Source of the DNA: Platycnemis pennipes
Taxonomy: Eukaryota; Arthropoda; Insecta; Odonata; Platycnemididae
Direction: 5' to 3'
NCBI GenBank assembly: GCA_933228895.1
Contig: OW121846.1
Coordinates: 110,625,054 to 110,689,053 of the forward strand
DNA: 64,000 nucleotides
Positions 20,901-33,052 of the stretch are shown one piece after another. Both the position numbers and the translations under genes were made by a program. The stretch's first letter is position 1. Each line of letters opens with the position of its first letter. Below the pieces are notes generated by a model. It had not been told where the DNA came from. It searched no databases and was given only the letters and a program-made list of their open reading frames with translations.

Positions 20901-23606
20901 TACATTTTTTTACCTAGTCTTCTTATATTATTAAATGTTCCATGACATCAAAAACTACAATTTTACAAAACAAAAATTTGATTCTAAAAAAATTATCCAC
21001 TATGAGGACATTATGGAAATAAAAACTTTTTGATAACACAAATGTTTTATTTTTTTTTACATGTGAATTTTTAATATCATGTGCCATGTTTAATAACAAA
21101 ATATGTTTGGTATCAGATTTAAAATATCATAACAGATTCAAAATAATATAACTGTCATGTCATAAGTTGAATTTTAATATGATTAATAATTATTTATAAG
21201 AGTAATAAAAACACTGACCTAAATTATAATTCTAACTTTAAACATTAAGAAATAAGAATCAAAGGTCATGGCAAAAACCCTTGAGCGTAATTTAGGTTTT
21301 TGTTCAAAAAACCAACATTTTTAGCCTCTCTGGATCAAGGTGATTTCGTTTCTAGTCACAAATGTTTCCTGCTGTGCTAATACGTTTCTCATTTTTGACG
21401 AGAAACTCTCATGTTTTGTATTCTTTTAGGATTTTTAATCTATACAGAAACAGCAGCAATTCTAGTTCCAAAAAATGAGTAAATTTATAGTAGAAAAAAT
21501 CAACTTCCCATCATCTGTGTGGATGATATTTTCCTGGATCAAGATTTATGGATGCAATAGCTATATGCTATTACTTCTAATATAAAGTTCACTTTCCTTA
21601 TCACATACTCATCAAACAATACATTTATTTCTTAAACCTGTACAACTAGTCTTTAAAGGGTAGTTAAAAGAAACATTATAAGTTCATTTTCATTAATATT
21701 TGAATTATTTTCCAAAATATAAGATCCTAGTGATGCCTCTATCCAGAAAGGTATTAATGTAATAATAAAAAAAAGACTTCTGAACATATCGCATGCTAAG
21801 AATAATATAATATAGAATATTAAGTAATAAACAAAATCAAAAACCTAAAATTAATTCAGTGCACAACCATTTTACATTAAATTGGGTTGCTGTTGTAAAT
21901 CAAGTCCTTGAATGCATTCAAATTCTTTTTTTAATCGAAAAAAAGTTTAATATGGTCAGGATATTCCATTTATAGAATATCTGGAGATTCCATTTTTAAG
22001 ATGAAAAAAATTATAATAGAATATTCCAAGCTGCTAAACTAGTAATTTTGCAATGTCTTATTAATAGTAACCCTTAAAATGGAATTTGTGAGTTTTATAC
22101 TCATAAGGAAAGGTTGTGTAACTCGGATCATGAAATGAGATGAGCCTTTTTTCATTGTACTAGAAGGAAAATAAAGAAATATGTATCTCAGCTTTTTTCT
22201 CCATGGGCCCGGGATCCCAAGGAAAAAAGTAGAATGCCATGCGGGGAGGCTGCATTCTCTGAACTGGGGTAAGCCAACAATAGTAGAGTGAGGTAGTGTA
22301 CTGCAGGTACTGAAGTTACATTCTTATCGATGTTTAAAAGTTTTTGTTCAGCCATTGAATAAAAAATTTTATCATCCTTAATTTTCAACCCTTGTATGTG
22401 AATACCTACTCACTTTTTTGTACTTTTGCTGCTTAAACTAGATTTATAAATGCATCACTCTAAAATACGTAGTAACGTAAACTTTGAAATAAATATTCCT
22501 TTAAGAAATTGGTTTTATGCATTTGGAATTAATTTAGATCGATTTGAATGGTCCTAAGAATGCGTAAAAAATCAGATTCACCCTCATAAAAAATAAGATT
22601 CACCCTCATAAAAAATAGGGGTAGCTACCCCCAAGTATTGTCATGGGGGTAAAAATAGCGTATAGTAATGCAAAATGATTCATACTTTGATTTTGAATTT
22701 TATCATTTATGAAGGAGAAGATATGTTGAAAAATCTGTTTTCTGGGTGAACTTTAGGGGTATTTTTCACCCCTCAAACAGGCTTCTCCGCAGATAAAAAA
22801 AATATGACCCTTAATTTCTCGTTCCCTACAAAATGAGTGTTTATGAATAAAATCGGTGAGACTCATCTTAGATACCTTCCTTATAAGTAAATAAACCTAG
22901 GTATTGATGGACAAAAAAACAAAGGATTAATTAGGGGAAGAAAAGCTAATTTCCATCTAATAATAATAATAAACCTATACCTACCTACGAAAATAAGTAC
23001 ATGAAGATTTAATGGAATGGAATAAACCAACTAATTTCTAAAAGCGGACTGCTAATTTAAATGATCGTTAATAACTAATTTAAAGCACAGAAAAGGATGT
23101 CAATAATTATTAAATATGGAACGAATTGATATTATTTACATATCAAAACTGAAAACATGAAATGTAAATCACCACTCCACAAAACCTGACGAGAAAATGG
23201 CTAATGTGCTTAAACTCATTGTTAAACCATTGTGCCATTAGTTTAACTTTCTCCAGACTATCTACCTGTATTAAGGTTGGTCGGTGCTGAAATGGCACTA
23301 TGAATACAGGTTTAACGAAATCGCCAGACGAACTTCCTTAAACCTATCTTAGTCGTAGACTAACGAATCTATGAATATGGCCGTGTGGGTTTAATTTATT
23401 TATTTTTTCAACATATTGTATTTTCAGTTTTTAAAGTTGACTGTTTGAGGAAGTTTGGAATGGCATTTAGATCCCTTATACACTATATATCTGGAATTTA
23501 TATTGATATCATGTCATGATTGGACCACTGGTGCTCTCATAAGACATTAATGAAAGTCATATATTTGATGATAGTGGTGATTTTCATAAGAAATTTGGTA
23601 TTTCAG
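20900..23606. other. Intron 3 remainder, no recognised gene
   Basis: Very AT-rich. The only clear structures are the 22-bp duplication at 22574-22617, GGGGGTA-rich words near 22620-22650, and a repeat-like stretch near 23230-23390 ending ATGAATATGGCCG. I see no exon with both splice sites and a convincing peptide. Confidence 0.4.
22574..22617. repeat. 22-bp tandem duplication
   Basis: AGATTCACCCTCATAAAAAA with TA is repeated exactly twice, at 22574-22595 and 22596-22617. Confidence 0.95.
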
Positions 23607-23730
23607 CCTGATGATGGGCAGGGTGCTGGCCATGATTTTGTTTACTCACACTCAAGCAACCCAACCTGGTGTGACAAGTGTGGAGATCTCCTTTGGGGGA
23701 TTTATCAAGCAAAGTATATGCGCTGTCAAT
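23607..23730 (+). CDS. RASSF1/5-like gene, coding exon 4: C1 zinc finger
   Basis: Acceptor (TTGGTATTTCAG|CCTGAT) and donor (CAAT|GTGAGT) enclose 124 bp, entering in phase 0 and leaving in phase 1. The peptide contains GHDFVYSHSSNPTWCDKCGD then LLWGIYQAKYMRCQ, the first half of a C1 domain: the zinc-binding His, the CxxC pair and the next Cys. The WCDxCGDxxWGxY signature is closer to RASSF1/RASSF5 C1 domains than to PKC or Unc13. The split just after RC(Q) leaves the rest of the C1 finger for a next exon starting within a T-initial codon. RASSF proteins are Ras/Rap-effector scaffolds linked to Hippo kinases through RA and SARAH domains, which are not seen here. The C1 call is strong; the family call is moderate. 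Confidence 0.8.
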
Positions 23731-25897
23731 GTGAGTATGTCATATATTTCGAAGCAAGTTAGTGCTGTTTGAGTTCTTCATTCCAATAGCATTATGTCAG
23801 ATTGTTCAATAATGAATCTTGAAATAAAAAAATATGTACTTATGTATTTCAAAAGCTCAATAATTTCATATGGAAGCAAATATTTTGGCATGGAAAAAGT
23901 ACTGCAAATATCAAGATCATTAAATTGCTATATAGCCTTTTTTGAACCACACATTGCTATTTAGGAAGGGTATCCTGCTATCTTATAATTTATATCTATC
24001 TGTAATGGTTAATATACATTCCTAGCAACAAAGTCTTTTGGTGGGCATTGCAAATATCTAGTAGTTGACTCTTTCTCCAACAGTATGATAAGAATGACAT
24101 CCAGGACATTTTGCTTTTGTATTTCATAGATCTTCCTTTAATATTTAGGTATTTGTTGTGAGATTTTAAAAGTTATCTACTGCGTGTTATACCTTGGATT
24201 TGTATTAATGCTTTTACATATGCTGAAATAGTTACCTGTGCTATGACTTGACTGCTTGTGGTCCTCATAGATAATTTTAAGAAAAGATATAAGTGAGTTC
24301 AAACCTAGTTAAGTTAAAAGCCTGAGGTTAGTGGTATGCTATACTGCCAGCTTGAAAGTAGATTAATTATACATATTTACATTTAAACTGTACTTGGACC
24401 TCAGCGCATTGGACTTGTCTTGGAGCAATACATGCCATATTTTTTGAGCCAGCCAAAAACCCTTATTCTGCACAATTTACCATGAAGTTATATGTTTCTG
24501 TTTTTTAATGTTACTGTGAATGATTTACTTTTTTTATGTTCTCTTCAAAAATTTACAAATTGTCATCAAAGTGGTAAAAGTATGTAAAAAAATATGTTTC
24601 AGTCATGCATAGTATGTCCAAGGGTCTTGACTGTTCTTTCGAAGGAGGGAGAATGATCAAGGGACCCAACATCTCAAGGTCACCTTCATCATTTGAGGAT
24701 CTCCACTCTCTCCATGGAGGAAACCTCTCCCTTCCCTAATTTTTTCCCAACCAAAGCTTACTAATATTTCCAGAGTTTCAGAGTTCCATAATTCTTTACT
24801 TATTTTGGCCTGGCTACTCTTTTTCTCCTGAAATGAATGTTTGGTCTAGAGTGGATAAATTCACTCATGGACTTCCATGGAAATGGATATCTGCGAACAA
24901 AAGGAGTTTGGAAGTGACAGGCTTTGGGCTGTGGGTAGTAAGGGATGAGTGGGCAAAATAGAAGACTTTCCTCAATACTGCCCTTTCTAAAAACGCACTT
25001 CCGGGAAAGTCCCTTCCCTTTACCTCCCTTGTCCAGAGTTCAAATCATTCTAAAGTTCTAGAAATAATTAAATTTGAAGCGGCAGAAAAGGATACGAAAC
25101 ATTGTAAAATATTTCTCCACTTGGGTAAGTAAGCAAAATGAAGTTAATCTTAGGGAAACAATTTGCCAGAGGCATCAAAATAGTGCCTATTCAAATGGTA
25201 TAGTGGCTCTTACTTACTTTCATGTCAACTGCATTTTCAGATATCCTATCGAATATCCATTTATTTATCAACTCATTCGGATAAAGAGAGGGCAATTTTC
25301 AGGCACATCCAAATTTCCCCGAAGGTAAACAGCCAGTGACTGCCAACCTGGCTTGATGTTCTATTGTTTGCTTAACCTGTATTGCTGCAGTAATTTTATT
25401 GTAATCAACTTTTTTTTTGTGTATTATTAAAGTAAGTGGACACATTAAAATATCACTCTGAAAATCAATTCATCATCAAAACCAGTTTCTGAAATATTAT
25501 TTAGTAAGAATCTTTATCTAAATATGTGATGAATGAAAATAATGAGGCCCTTTGTCACTGTTACCACAAAAAATAAAGGTAGAATTGGTTTAGGATCCTT
25601 CAAAGAAATAAAAAATATCATTGGATGGAAGGAAAAGTGACGCATATTGTGCAGTGAAAAATGAAAAAATTCTTTATTCCTTAGTTTCCTACATTCCGTA
25701 TCCCACTTTATGTGCACATTTTTTAAATACCATTCAATATTCACTGGTGTTCACTGATGGCACCCTTTTTTATGAAAAACTTAATTTCACTCTAAATGCT
25801 TCAATTCAAGATGCCATTTCAAAGAAATGAAATAAGTATGGATTCATACCAGTCTAATTTATAATATGTATTCTACATTAAATTCCATGGTTGTAAT
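23731..25897. other. Intron after the C1 exon, nothing recognised
   Basis: I searched for the second half of the C1 finger (a short exon with Cys-x4-Cys-His) and did not find it here. Frames such as 25074-25328 lack motifs and splice signals. No clear repeat ends are visible. Confidence 0.4.
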
Positions 25898-26433
25898 TAG
25901 AGATGGGTAAATTACCGTAATTTTCAATTGAGGTAAATTACTGTGGTAAATTATGGTAATTACCGTAATTTTAAGTTTTGAGCTGCAAATCCTTATCAGA
26001 GGACTCCAAATGAAATCAAATAGCATAGAGATATAAATGCCAACGTTTATATCAAACATATTACGACGTTTATCAATAATAACTCATTAAAAAATTAAAA
26101 CAAAGTTGGCAGCAACATGCAATTTGCCTCTATTGTCACACTATGAGAAATTTTCATTCCAAAGACATACCTCTGCGCAATGTGCATTTGTTATTTTACT
26201 CTGAATTAATTGGAATTAATCATGGACACAATGTAAAAAAATCATTTTACCTTCTTAATTTATAATATTACCAATTCCAATGGTTTCTTCATGAGGAAGA
26301 AATTTTCTGAAAAAGAACTTTTCTGAAAATTACTGTTTATTACGGTAATGTTCAGGGGTGTTGGTAATTTATTAAAAATACCACAGTAATTTACGAAAAT
26401 TACTGCTGTAATTTACCAAGTTGCCCATCTCTA
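25898..26433. mobile_element. hAT-type MITE with 8-bp target-site duplication
   Basis: The ends are TAGAGATGGGTAAATTACCG and, reversed, TAGAGATGGGCAACTTGG. The flanks GTTGTAAT (25890-25897) and GTTGTAGT (26434-26441) match at 7 of 8 bases, as expected for hAT insertion. Length is 536 bp. Inside there are many TTACCGTAATT-type words, so the subterminal regions fold back on each other. It has no coding capacity. Confidence 0.85.
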
Positions 26434-26859
26434 GTTGTAGTGCATCAATGTCTGGCAAAAGCGGAGTGAGATGTCCAAGTATTAGAGCACTAGTATCATA
26501 TTTCACATGACGTATCAGTGAATGGAAAGTGGAGCAGCATAAAGCTGAAATCTCCTGTACCATTTATACACTGATCATACTTAAAACAACACACTTTAGT
26601 GCTGATATGCACTCCACACTGCATCTAGATTGTGTCCTGTGAGTTGCTTCATAGGGATTTGGTGCCTTTTCAAAATCATAATTGAAGTATGTTTTGGTGA
26701 CCCCTATCTGTAGCTATATTTGCCATGCAATAGGTAGGTGCTCATGAGTATGTAAGTACATAAAACTGCATTACTAGGACATGACTAAGAATTTTTTGCA
26801 TTATGGCAAGAGTCATATGCTCTGAGTTTGAGTGGAGAAGAACGTGCATAGTGATGATA

Positions 26860-27178
26860 TAAACCCTCTTAGTTCCACCGGCCAATATATTGGCTTTTGT
26901 TACATGGGAAAAAAGTGCCACGAGCTAATATATCAGCTTGAGGAGCAAATTAATGTTTAAACTATTTTTGTTGTAATAAGTGCATTTATCCTTTATGCAT
27001 ATATCAGAATACCATAAACAAAAATTAATCCATTTGTAGTTAAATAAAAAAACATTACATTTATATCTAAAAAGTAACTTTATATTGTTTATATTTTTCA
27101 CAAGAAGTTACAAAACTCAAATTCATGCTGGCACTTTTCGCTAGTACCACCTAAATTTGGTGGCACTAAGAGGGTTAG
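26860..27178. mobile_element. piggyBac-like MITE with CCCTCTTAGTKCCACC ends
   Basis: Inverted repeats CCCTCTTAGTTCCACC (from 26864) and, reversed from 27174, CCCTCTTAGTGCCACC differ by one base. The adjacent tetranucleotides TAAA (26860-26863) and TTAG (27175-27178) are each one change from TTAA. About 311 bp, non-coding. Inside are GCCAATATATTGGC-like and GAGCTAATATATCAGCT palindromic words. Confidence 0.7.
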
Positions 27179-27179
27179 C

Positions 27180-27690
27180 AATACAATAATATAAGCCAAT
27201 AAATTTGTGAGAAATATGCACATAAATGTTTAGTTTGAGTGCATTATTTTATTCTAGAATGTGCTCTCAGGTAATAATGAAAAGAGGCAGGCTGAAGGGG
27301 AAAAAATTAGTTTTTTTTTTTTTCAAAAATAATTTTTTTCTCGTCCACCCAAAAATTTGGTAGTGTGGGATACATGAGGGCACAACTTACTCAAGTAGAT
27401 ATGGTACATTTAATAAAAATAATGAAATTCCATCACTAAAACTCATGCCCATCAGAACTCATCAGAATTATATGTATTGTTTTCCTCCAATGCACTACCC
27501 AGGATGCTGCATTACTCCACCAGCTCTATCATATAAACCCCTACTTCTAAATTAAAATCACCCTTGTTGTATGGAAAATTTCAGTACTTCAGTGTTCTTA
27601 TGATTTATGTTCATTCCATATTTTTCACTGCTTTTGAAATTTAACGAGTCATATACGCAAGTCCTTAGATTACTGGTTGACTAGGGATCT
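27180..27690. other. Spacer with no recognised feature
   Basis: AT-rich DNA with a poly-T run near 27310. No gene or transposon end is recognised. Confidence 0.4.
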
Positions 27691-28500
27691 GCCGAAAGCG
27701 TTACTGACTTAATCAACTTTCACCTTCCTTCACACCTGCATCAAACTCATTCCACACTTTTCTCACCATTTCCTCCGAATACCTATTAAAAAGTACTGGT
27801 GACAACAGACAGCCTTGCTTCTACCACTCTCCCTAATTCAGCCTTCATACCTCTTCATACCTCACCTTGGCGAATGCTCTTTCAAAATCAACAAATACAT
27901 CCTGATTATATTTTGTTTCTTTATGTTAGTATTGTCATCACTGCAATTACATCCCATGTTGTATTCCCTTGCAAAGTCCAAACTGATCCTCACCTAGACT
28001 TTCATTTGCTCTTTTCCATTCGTCCATGGATTCTAAGCATGAACTTTGAAGCATGAGAAATCCAGTAGTCTTCGCATTCCCCTGTTACCCTCTTATTTGG
28101 TGGAGGTCGTAATACATTTGCTATGAAATGCGATGGCGAAACCTCCGCCTCGTATATCCAACGAGTGAGCCCATAAAAATCTCCTATTTCTTTTTGTACT
28201 ATCATTCATTTATTCCACGTATTCCTTCAATCTACATTGAAATTATTCTGGTCCCATTGCTAAATTACCCATCCTGTCCTTGATACACATTACCATTTTG
28301 TAATTCTTAATGCATGAAAACATTCTAGCCTCTGAGTACTGGGTGATTATTCTCCTTCTCTCCGCAGCCTCTCTTTTTCTTCACATTTCCATCTCAAATG
28401 CTTTTCCTCAGATCTATTTAATTCTATCCTAAGTGCGTTTTTAATATCCTTATAAATATCATGTTCTGCCTACCTCTGCATTTACATTTCTCTAATTTCT
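27690..28500 (-). mobile_element. L1-like LINE reverse-transcriptase fragment, decayed
   Basis: On the - strand, pieces of an endonuclease-reverse transcriptase can be read in order: a pre-RT region with AGRRRIITQYSEARMFSC-like sequence near 28330, then EQMKV-VRISLDFAREYN in place of the 'QFGFRKG' block near 27990, IIRMYLLILKEHSP near 27880, and a downstream piece RKW-EKCGMSLMQV and KVD-VSNAFG near 27700-27770. The copy is full of stops and frameshifts. It looks like the same family as the LINEs at 43960-46560 and 59280-60850, judged from shared block order. Confidence 0.55.
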
Positions 28501-29265
28501 TTTTTCCTCAATTTTCTCCATCATTTTTGTTGTTACCAAAGGTATCTTGATTCCTTTCCCATCTACTTATCCTATTTTTCCTGCTGTTTTTCTTCTCTCT
28601 GCCCTCATTTTTCTCATCTTTCCTCTTCCTTTCTTCTGTCCATCATTACCTTCTTTCATGCATATGTTGTCTAACTCCTTTTATTTTTTCTGCTTTGCAC
28701 CAGTCAGATCTCCCATTTCTCACTTCCTTATTCTTCTTCCTCCTTTTAACCTCTAGATCCTCACCTGCAAAACACAAAATGACAAACACACATTAGGTGA
28801 GGAAGGTGGAGACCAAAGATGTCAACAGAAAAAAGTATGACTGTCCTGGGATCCAAGCCATACATGAGCCTGATTTTGAGTCAGGGTATGCATGGCAAAG
28901 AAGTAATCGCCAGGGAGTGGAGGAAGGGTGGAAAAAGTGGAGTTGGCATTACAATGCTCTTAATGGAAAGCACTAAGGGATCCTCGGTTTAAAGTCCAGT
29001 ACAACAGCCAGAGATCCTAACTTGAAATACCCTCAACATATTGCTCAAGTAGGGTGTGCCTGGTCTTAAACCAGGTCCTTTGTATCGGTAAATATACAAA
29101 TTTACTATGATCTGAAGTTACGACCAAAATCTTTTGAAAAAGTCATAGATTAAAAATGTCAGAAAACTTTGTTTTCTCCGAAATTTCATTACAAACTATG
29201 CGTTGGTGAACATTAAGTGCTGGACACATCTGTCTGTTATTACAGGGTCTATTAAGACCAATTTT
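28500..29265. other. Pyrimidine-rich and mixed spacer
   Basis: The part to about 28750 is TC-rich on the + strand and yields a spurious hydrophobic frame. The rest shows no recognised feature. Some of it may be the 5' part of the adjacent - strand LINE. Confidence 0.35.
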
Positions 29266-29267
29266 AA

Positions 29268-31400
29268 CCTTAAAACGCTGGATTTAAATGACCCTTAATG
29301 TCTCTCACTGCCGGATTTAAATCTGCCTTCACAATATTTTCCTCCATTGGTATATTTAAATGCTTCTAACTTTTAGCTATTCATTAGAATTTGTTCAAAT
29401 AAAAAGTATCTTAAAGATTATACATCACAAAATATATATATATTTGATTTGATTAGGAATATAGGGGAAAGAATGCAATGAAACCAAACTAAGTTAGAGA
29501 ATAAAAAATGTTTGTTGTACTTATCTTTTGGCATTAAACCGGAAAGTTAGTTATCCATATCCAAATTATCCATAGCCATAGTAAAACTAGTTATACATTA
29601 TTATCTTGTATGATATTCCTCAAAACACTGAAAGACACAGTCCAACATTGCAAATCTTACACTTTACTTATTTCTCACGTATTTGCTGTTTTGAGAGCAC
29701 ATATGACATCTGGCACGACTCCCCTTCACTGGCCAATGCTTGAAGTCTTTTGCCTCCGAACGACGCAGTTCAGTACCCCTCACGCTTGGTCTTCCCTGCT
29801 GCATCATTACAGAGGGAAGTGCTGAAGCACCTCTTTCTATCAGCTGTCTCACAAGAGCGAACCAATACTGCCTCTATGAGTCATCTTTCCCCTTCATGAG
29901 GCCAAGGCCACACAGCTGTTGAGCACTGTAATGTTTAGGAGATGAAAGAAAAGTTTCTTCGTCCACTTCCATGTTCGACGGCTAATATCATAGCTCGTGG
30001 CCATTCGGTCTCCCTTATCCACATACCCCATGTGTCGATTGTAGTCTTCGATAACAATTGGCTTACGTGCTTTACCCAATTCATTGTAGAAGTTCCCTTC
30101 TTTTGGTGGACTATGCATATTTGTCAGCATGAACACTTTTCTCTTGTATTTCCAAGCTAACGCAACCAATTCATTCCTTACTGAAACATGTAAGTCACTG
30201 CGCTTCAGTTTTAGCGTCTTACGGTCAAAGCCTGGTGGTATGCCCTTGCAGTTCTCAGATGGTGCCACAGGAGTAAATTTCCTTCGCCCTGAGATCATCA
30301 AAAAGAGAAGGTGAAGAGAAAAAATTGTCCATAAATAATTTATGTCCCTCCACTCTGCTTGTCAGATCTTGAACTGTGGCGTGCGTCGCTGTCATTTCCG
30401 TAGTCTCACCGAGTCGATCTTTTCCTATGTATACTTTCATATCGTATGTGTATCTAGTCTCGTCACACAATTATAAATTTTTATCCTAAAGGGCTTGTGT
30501 TTTTTTGGAATGTATTGCCAAAACATCACCCTCCCTTTGAATAAAACAATAACTTTGTCTTCTGCCAAGTGTTTAGTAGGAATGTAATATTTAGTGTAAT
30601 ATTCCTTGAGTATTTCAAAGAGAGTTCCTATCTTCCACAGTCGGTCGTAGTGTTCGTTGTTTCTATCAGGTTCATCACTGTTGTTCGTGAAATGAAGGAA
30701 GTGGAGTATAGGAATGAATCTGTCTCGTTTCATTGTATTGCTGTAGAATGGCTTTAGAAACATCCAAAAGTGACCAATTCTAAGAGAATCCCTTACATCA
30801 TGTTTGCAACACTATAGCTAAAAAAAGAAACATTTTACACTCTGTTACATCAGGATGGGGAGATGGTCCTTCATCTATTTTGTCTACATACTGGTGGTAG
30901 TATCTATTAGTTTCATTCACCAAAAGTTGAATAACTTATGCAAAATAGAGCAGAAAAACACTCACAGGTGAAGAAACCGCATTTATTCCTGGATATTCGC
31001 TAAGATTGAAGCCCGGAGTCCTGCCGGAGAACGGTTTGACATGTCAGTTGACAATCCTGGGTTTTTGATTGGAAGATTTCCACTCGGACTCCGATAAAGA
31101 GACTTCCCTGAGGACCCTCTTCATCTGACTCCGACCCTCTGTCTTCAGATGCACTTTCAGGTTCGTAAGCTTCCGAGTCTGAGTTGACGAAAAGTTCATT
31201 TTCAATACCAACATCAGTCTTTTTGTGCTTAGGTGCCATTCTTAATAATGAGTACGCAAGAGAATACAGTGCAAATTCCTTATTACAAGACAAGTAGTAC
31301 TTACCAGGCGAAATGTTGCCAAGTATCAAACAGGTCAAAGAAAATGCACTATCATAGTTCACAGACAAGAGATTCGGAAGCAAGTGACAACTCTCGAAAG
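29268..31400 (-). mobile_element. Second piggyBac-like element, ends uncertain
   Basis: A nearly complete but broken piggyBac-type transposase lies on the - strand. A possible 3' end is TTAACCTTAAAACGCTGG at about 29275, but a matching right-hand inverted repeat beyond 31240 was not found. The outer limits are therefore estimates. Confidence 0.5.
29600..31239 (-). pseudogene. piggyBac-family transposase, nearly full-length, frameshifted
   Basis: The start at 31239 gives MAPKHKKTDVGIENELFVNS and an acidic Ser/Glu-rich N-terminus. After breaks, 30990-30437 carries VNETNRYYHQYVDKIDEGPS, then MKRDRFIPILHFLHFTNN and DKVIVLFKGRVMFWQYIPKK. 30470-30255 carries [20 protein letters not shown] with a catalytic Asp. 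30301-29894 carries FMLTNMHSPP and EDYNRHMGYVDKGDRMATSY with WKWTKKLFFHLL. Near 29700-29600, RCHMCSQNS and a Cys-rich remainder form the C-terminal cysteine-rich (TIR-binding) domain. Domain order is complete and the frame changes several times. It is unrelated in detail to the copy at 2.1-3.4 kb. Confidence 0.9.
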
Positions 31401-31849
31401 CTCATACACCAAAGAATGGTAGCAAAGAAAGGAATAATGGTGTAGGAAGTGTCTCCCTAAGCAGGCAAAACTCCCTCTTCAGAAAGAGGATTAGCCTAGA
31501 GATCGGTGAGGACGGCGTTGGTGGACTGCCATTTTTCCTGACCGACTGGTTTTCCCAAGATTCCGTCCTGTTCTGATAAAACCAATGAGTTTTGAGAGAA
31601 AAAGTTGGCTTGAGAAAAGCCAATGATTTAGCACATAAACAAGATATTTTGAAACAGTATTAAGCTGGCCAAATGTTGACTTCTTTAGCATGGGAATATA
31701 ACCTATTGAAGTCAGCAGTAATCACCATTATAAAATACAGTGATTGGAAAATGGATACTGTTAAATGTATGAGAATTAGGGTAATGATCGACGGATTGAC
31801 TTTGTGGTACTGCAACATAATTAAAATAAAAACAATGTGCTTTGTAAGA

Positions 31850-32160
31850 TTCCAAGTTTATTTATTGACCTCAACTGGTTTCAACGTTGACCAATGGCAT
31901 TCTCAAGAGGTCTGGCCGGGAACCTGGGCATGGCAAGTTCTTAAATACAAGGGTTACTAGGGGTGTGGGAAGTGGGGTGGAGTTCTGGTGAGGTCGGGGT
32001 GCAATTGAATTCCCTTTTTTGGAGGAAATTTAAGAAAGTGGAAAGAAAAAAAGGAGGGGCAAGGTTATGAAGAGAGGAGGGGAGAGCAAAGTGGGGTGGG
32101 TTAGGCAGTGGGATGGCTAACAATGGAGAAGGGTTCACAGGAATACTGTCATTTAACAAA
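31850..32160 (-). mobile_element. Penelope-like element 3' fragment
   Basis: On the - strand the last residues of an ORF (LLNDSIPVNPSPLLAIPLPN) match in style the C-terminus of the GIY-YIG ORF at 41.3 kb (LLNEIVPFNLAPLYHIPIPP). They are followed by a GC-rich 3' stretch and then CTTGAGAATGCCATTGG... ...GTTGAAACCAGTTGAGG, a Penelope-type 3' end with hammerhead-like spacing. It is short and truncated. Confidence 0.6.
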
Positions 32161-32229
32161 CTGAGGCTGTATAATTTAAAGTATGTTAAAATTTCAAAGG
32201 ATTCCAGGTAATTTAATTTGGCACTTTTT

Positions 32230-33052
32230 CCACAGGTATTTAGAACTGTGGGGTAACTGATGAGAATGATAAATGCAATGATAATTGCATAAAAGTAAAA
32301 AGGACCGATCCGTGAAATGGAGAAGCTGCTTGTTATTTGGTTAGAGGTTCAGTTCAAAAACTGATTCCTGTAAGACTTTTAAAAATCGTGGAAAAGGCAG
32401 GTGTATCTGTTTGAGAATCAAAATGAGGGTGAAGATTATGACAACAACTTTAATGATAGCCTTGGCTGGTTCAATAGATTTGAAAAGTATGCTCATGTTC
32501 ACAATGTAAAAGTAAGTGGGGAGGCTGTAGGTGCTGATGAGAAAGCTACTAATTAGTTTTGGGCAGAGTTGGACAAGTTATTAATAGGTATAATTATTTT
32601 ACCTGAGCAAATATTTAATGCTGATAAGACGGCTCTCTTTTGGAAAAAATACCGGATCGCACCTACACTCATGCATAGGCGAAAAGTATGCGTGGTGATA
32701 AAGCCTTCAAAATAGAGTATGATTGGTGGAAGTAAATGCTACAGTACATCTATTGAAACCATTCCTTAGTGACAACCCACGGGCTTTTAAGAATGTTAGT
32801 TAAGCAAATCTGCCGGTGTATCATTGGTCAAATTGCAGATCGTGGATGACCTTTGGCCTTTTAGAAGACTGGTTTTTGCACTGTTACTCCTGAGGTAAAG
32901 ACTTGCTGTGTGACGAAGGGTATTTCTTTAAAAAAATTATTGATTATAGAGAATGTTCCCGGCCATCCTCATTATTGAAATGTTCTCAATCAAAATGCTA
33001 TTGTTGCTTTGATACCTCCCAACACCACATCTGTTATCCAGCCAATAGATCA
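32230..33052 (+). pseudogene. Tigger/jerky-type transposase, 5' part
   Basis: From about 32317 the frame reads MEKLLVIWLEVQFKN, then after breaks DSLGWFNRFEKYAHVHNVKV, SGEAVGADEKATN, LPEQIFNADKTALFWKK (first catalytic Asp), LLIIENVPGHP and LIPPNTTSVIQPID. These are the Tigger DNA-binding end and DDE core. The copy breaks off exactly at the Asp of QPID, where another element is inserted (33053-34683). The protein resumes at 34684 with QGTITNFKAY. Stops and frameshifts are frequent. Confidence 0.88.

Noticed and set aside
25074..25328. 84-codon frame as a possible continuation of the C1 gene
   Set aside because: It lacks the Cys/His pattern needed after the C1 exon, and there is no matching acceptor.
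27799..28056. + strand frame with hydrophobic character
   Set aside because: It is antisense to a recognisable - strand LINE reverse transcriptase.
28547..28756. Hydrophobic 69-codon frame resembling membrane segments
   Set aside because: It comes from a TC-rich stretch with no conserved features or splice sites.
31850..31930. Functional hammerhead ribozyme in the Penelope fragment
   Set aside because: The core has several changes and stem II contains a mismatch; only the general layout is kept.
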